Part shown: positions 61,043-64,000 of the stretch, piece by piece | How positions within the stretch are numbered: the stretch's first letter is position 1 | Layout of the letters: each line of letters opens with the position of its first letter | NCBI RefSeq assembly: GCF_001593005.1 | Contig: NZ_LQZQ01000045.1 | Span: 248,001-312,000, forward strand | Reading direction: 5' to 3' | Source: Roseivirga ehrenbergii | GTDB taxonomy: Bacteria > Bacteroidota > Bacteroidia > Cytophagales > Cyclobacteriaceae | DNA: 64,000 nucleotides | Made by a program: the position numbers and the translations under genes | Notes under the pieces: model-generated | What the model was told of the DNA's origin: nothing | The model's input: only the letters and a program-made list of their open reading frames with translations | Databases searched by the model: none

Positions 61043-62896
61043 ATGTACAAAAAGCTTTGGTTCATTTGCTTGTTTATCTTCACTTTATCGTTTGTCGCAT
61101 GCGATACTACCGATGATAGCGACCCTACTCAAGGATCGCTGGCTAATATTTCCTTCAAGAAGATTATGGAGCTTTCTCCCTTTGCTGCTGCTGAAAACAT
61201 CAGTGTAAGCCCTAATGAGAAATACATGATATTTTCATACCGAGAGAATACCTCAGTAAAGAATTATTATTCCAAAGATGGAGGGGAATCAGTTCAGGAG
61301 CTGTTTATCTATGGTAAAGACAAGGACAAGCCGATTCAAACCAATATTAGTAACAGCGGCTTATTTGTAACTTCCGATGGCGGAGTTTATGACCTCAACA
61401 ATATCAGGTCAGGTTCTGCGGCCGTGCATTATGCCACTGGAGTAACGGATTCTGGAAAGCTAATCTACATTCAGAATGATGGTGCCAATGGCAAAACTTT
61501 CTTTATCGACAATAATGGCACTTATGAAAGTACTGGAGTTCAGTTAACCATGAACGAGGATTACTACCTTGGCACTTCGGGTGAGAAAATGGGCTTTTTC
61601 GATAGTTATAATAGAGTGATAGGTGAGTTTGATGTAGTTACAAAAACCTTCACCCAAACTACTTTAACCAACCTCAATTATTCACAAGTGTATGGCAATG
61701 GGCTCAGTAGAAACAAAGTGAAAACTGCTTATAGCTACGGTCACTTTGCTTACGCAAAAGAGGGCGGAGTAATCATTATTACTCCAAGCCAAGAAATACG
61801 GTATTATAATTACCCAGCCGATTATCAGATTTGGCAAAACACCGAAGGCGGTATGAAGCTTTTTGGCGACCATGCTTATGTAAATATTTTCGATAGATGG
61901 GGCGCGAAAAAGGTATATGTAGCTTCAGGCACTACGGTAGAACCAGTTGACCATGATTTTGCCGTTTGCCGAGTAGGAGATAAGGTATATAGCCAAGGGT
62001 TTTTAGAAAATGGCTCTCGTTTTAAAAGCGGAATTATTAAGGAATCGAATGGGACGAAGTCTTATCTGCCATTGGAGTACGACTTTCAATATGCTTCAAA
62101 TCAGATGTTTGGAAAAACTTATGTATTGGGCAATTACGCCTATGTGAGCGATAAAGTATACGACATTGGTGCTAAAACTTATGCCACTTCGCCCATAGGT
62201 GAAATAGTAAGCATTTATCATGACGAAAGTAAAACACTGGCTTACACTTCAAAGGGGATTTACACCAGTACTGATAACAGAAACTGGACAGAGGAATCTA
62301 CCGATCTTGTAAGGCCTAACTTGGTGACCAAAGGCACCGATGGAAAATACCATGCGCTAACACTGGTTCAGCAAGTGTACATATCGCCAAGTACCCAAGC
62401 TAGAACATATTCGGTCGATATCCGTGCCTACGAGTCTATCAATGGTATTAGTTGGAACTTTGTAACCGGATCGGCCACAAACCTGTCAGGTACCGGGCCA
62501 CGATTTATGAGCTCTGATGGTAAAGTTCAGGCTATAAACAATAATGTGGGTAGTGCAGGTATGTCCTCTTTTAGTGAAAACTTTGGAGAAAGTTGGGTGA
62601 GGATTGTCAACGGTGTGAATACAACAACTGGCGAAGAAGTTCCAGCTGGTTTTAAAACCAGTGAATTTGAGACGAGCAACGGTAAGTTTTTGTCAGTGCA
62701 ATTTGAATTCAACGGACAGATGTTCCTGAACTCTTGCGCAACTTCTACAGGCAATTGTACCGAAATAGAAATTGTTCCAAGTTTCAATGCCGAAAGTATG
62801 TACCAGTTCGATGATGGTAGCACCACTTTAACCAGTAAAGATGAATTGGTTTTCAATACGTTAGATGGTATTTACTTATCGAGCAGTATTCGCTAA
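61043..62896 (+). CDS. lipoprotein with predicted beta-propeller (Asp-box-like) repeats
   Basis: 617 residues. A lipoprotein signal ends at SFVAC, with acylated Cys20 followed by DTTDDSD (an Asp-rich tether). The body is beta-rich, with Asp-box-like units such as YTSTDNRNWTEES, SINGISWNFV and SENFGESWVRIV in the C-terminal half. No enzymatic motif is visible. The gene is driven by the promoter module shared with the MORN-CHAT operon, and the membrane protein gene follows after 5 bases. Function unknown. Confidence 0.7.
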   Translation: MYKKLWFICLFIFTLSFVACDTTDDSDPTQGSLANISFKKIMELSPFAAAENISVSPNEKYMIFSYRENTSVKNYYSKDGGESVQELFIYGKDKDKPIQTNISNSGLFVTSDGGVYDLNNIRSGSAAVHYATGVTDSGKLIYIQNDGANGKTFFIDNNGTYESTGVQLTMNEDYYLGTSGEKMGFFDSYNRVIGEFDVVTKTFTQTTLTNLNYSQVYGNGLSRNKVKTAYSYGHFAYAKEGGVIIITPSQEIRYYNYPADYQIWQNTEGGMKLFGDHAYVNIFDRWGAKKVYVASGTTVEPVDHDFAVCRVGDKVYSQGFLENGSRFKSGIIKESNGTKSYLPLEYDFQYASNQMFGKTYVLGNYAYVSDKVYDIGAKTYATSPIGEIVSIYHDESKTLAYTSKGIYTSTDNRNWTEESTDLVRPNLVTKGTDGKYHALTLVQQVYISPSTQARTYSVDIRAYESINGISWNFVTGSATNLSGTGPRFMSSDGKVQAINNNVGSAGMSSFSENFGESWVRIVNGVNTTTGEEVPAGFKTSEFETSNGKFLSVQFEFNGQMFLNSCATSTGNCTEIEIVPSFNAESMYQFDDGSTTLTSKDELVFNTLDGIYLSSSIR

Positions 62897-62901
62897 GGCT
62901 A

Positions 62902-63606
62902 ATGAAAGAACAACTTCCTTTAGCGCCTGAAGACATTAAGAGGCTGAGAAAGCACCTTATTCCCATGATGATTTTTCCAATCATGGTGGTAGTTATGTTT
63001 GGCCTTTTTGCCTCCTTTGTTTTCGAAGATATTTTTGAAACTTTCGGTAGCGACAGCAGCGGAAAAATTATACTGGCTGTATTTGGCTTGTTCTTTTTTG
63101 GCATTATCGGTTATATGATATGGTCGGCTTCTGTCGATTTAAAAAGAGGTGTTAAATATAGAATTACTGGTAAAGTTACCGACAAGCGCTTAAATGTAAC
63201 CACGTCAACCACCACAGGCAGTGGTGGTTCAAGAGGGTCGAGCGGAACTAGTACTAAAACCACCAGAAGCTACTTTTTATACATCGATGGAGAGGAGTAT
63301 TCTGTAGAGTATAAAGAATATACGCGAACCAAAGTTGGTTCTCAAGTGGTACTAGACCAAGCGCCAAAATCTAAACTTACTTTAAAACTGACCGAAGTAC
63401 AGCCTGTAGATTTCGACCAACAAGTAGCGGAAGAGCAGAAAACCGAGAATAGAAAATTTTTAGAAAGCACAGTTCAAGAAGTTCGCCTCAGCGACCGCGA
63501 CCTAGAGGCCATAAAGGGTATTTATACTGCCGAAAAGAATAGACGGTTTATGTTTATGGGGCCTGTGCTAATTTTTGACCTGATGCTAATCGCTAATGGT
63601 TTATAG
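62902..63606 (+). CDS. membrane protein, N-terminal part, ended by in-frame TAG
   Basis: 234 residues to the TAG at 63604-63606. Two hydrophobic helices (about residues 20-42 and 56-76) precede a soluble part with YRITGKVTDKRLNVTTSTTTGSG and YFLYIDGEEYSVEYKEYTRTKVGSQVVLDQAPKSK; a third hydrophobic stretch, FMFMGPVLIFDLMLIANGL, ends right at the stop. The same frame then continues open for another 109 codons with a matching helix and repeat, so the protein is probably interrupted. It starts 5 bases after the lipoprotein gene. Confidence 0.6.
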   Translation: MKEQLPLAPEDIKRLRKHLIPMMIFPIMVVVMFGLFASFVFEDIFETFGSDSSGKIILAVFGLFFFGIIGYMIWSASVDLKRGVKYRITGKVTDKRLNVTTSTTTGSGGSRGSSGTSTKTTRSYFLYIDGEEYSVEYKEYTRTKVGSQVVLDQAPKSKLTLKLTEVQPVDFDQQVAEEQKTENRKFLESTVQEVRLSDRDLEAIKGIYTAEKNRRFMFMGPVLIFDLMLIANGL

Positions 63607-63612
63607 ACATTC

Positions 63613-63933
63613 GTGTTGGTGATTTTTCCGCTTCTGCTTGTGCCATTATATCAGTTTTATAGGGTGTTGAGAAGTTACATGAGGTACAACAATGCAAAGC
63701 TTTACGGATACAAAATAGGGCACACAGCCTTGGTAGAAGATAAATTGACTTTCACTTCTAACCGTTCGGGCAATGTTAATAGGGTAGTGACTACCAGAGG
63801 CACTATTAATGTAAATACCCTTCTTTACGATAAGCTTTCCGTGGGTGATAAAGTTATTTTATTCGCTCCAAAGCAAGGTAAGCGCTACTTAAGTCTGATT
63901 ACTTTAGACAAAGAAGAGTTTCATTTGGGGTAG
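63613..63933 (+). pseudogene. C-terminal continuation of the same membrane protein after an in-frame TAG
   Basis: 106 residues in the same frame as the preceding gene, only two sense codons after its TAG. It begins with a hydrophobic helix (LVIFPLLLVPLYQFYRVL) that would pair with the helix ending before the stop, then a domain (GHTALVEDKLTFTS ... YDKLSVGDKVILFAPKQGKRYLSL) that resembles the soluble part of the first half (KVGSQVVLDQAPKSKLTLKL). Either a nonsense mutation has split one gene of about 344 codons, or the GTG at 63613 restarts translation. Confidence 0.5.
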
Positions 63934-64000
63934 AGGGAAGGGTTAAGTACGAGACCCGTACGGCAGGTGGTGGCGTCTATGCTGAAGCTTCAGCGCAAGC
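63934..64000. other. Window end, no gene seen
   Basis: 67 bases after the last frame, ending in a perfect palindrome GCTGAAGCTTCAGC (63980s-63990s) that recalls the ACGCTGAAGC segments of the 276-bp repeats. It may be the start of another repeat copy. Confidence 0.35.

Overview
The window is chromosomal DNA of a Bacteroidota bacterium, most likely a marine member of the Cytophagales (Roseivirga-like; this placement is inference from gene content and protein flavour, with no database search). Support comes from the low-GC sequence, start sites that mostly lack Shine-Dalgarno motifs, many promoters of the Bacteroidota form TTG/TTTG-N18-20-TAnnTTTG, a primary sigma factor without region 1.1, a START-like protein beside an LptF/G permease, DUF5686 and CHAT/MORN secreted proteins, and bacillithiol synthesis (bshB1).

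Layout. 1-13.8 kb: housekeeping and small-metabolism genes (peptide transporter, FabH-like synthase, uracil-DNA glycosylase-like protein, TRIC-type channel, RidA, EamA exporter, HAD phosphatase, Tat-exported oxidoreductase), then a same-strand run of a DUF3352/beta-propeller protein, a MscS channel and a cystathionine gamma-synthase/lyase. 13.9-23 kb: a pair of small paralogous membrane-anchored proteins, a large secreted Asp-box (sortilin/BNR) protein, a SPOR-like small protein, an M16 peptidase lipoprotein and lpxB. 23-30.6 kb: small accessory genes, notably an ArsR-SRPBCC-DoxX-YdeI-YdeI operon with a very clear operator/promoter, two GNAT acetyltransferases, a DUF922-type HExxH protein, a bile-acid/sodium symporter-like protein, a pirin and a membrane protein behind a perfect palindrome. 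30.7-36.7 kb: parE and parC, separated by a frameshifted GxxExxY gene bounded by inverted repeats, then a SpoU methyltransferase. 36.7-49.9 kb: DUF5686 outer-membrane protein, thrS-infC-rpmI-rplT, tRNA-Met, START-like protein with LptF/G, rpsO-pnp-rpoD, trxB and bshB1. 50-55.3 kb: small secreted or membrane proteins, pdxH, yqgE and a DUF349 protein.

55.3-64 kb is the most unusual part. A tRNA-Thr gene is followed by two degenerate copies of its own 3' end and a nested inverted-repeat element. Then come a CsbD-like protein, a secreted MORN-type protein, a secreted CHAT-domain caspase-like protease, a three-unit array of 276-bp palindromic repeats, a lipoprotein, and a membrane protein split by an in-frame TAG. 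The MORN gene and the lipoprotein gene share a nearly identical promoter with a conserved upstream box (ACGTCAATTGCC), which links two halves of the locus that are 4.7 kb apart. This is the best candidate here for an undescribed envelope system, but its function is not known from the sequence.

Start codons were re-chosen where the longest frame was implausible. Non-ATG starts are proposed for several genes, including ATC for infC behind the only near-perfect Shine-Dalgarno I noticed.
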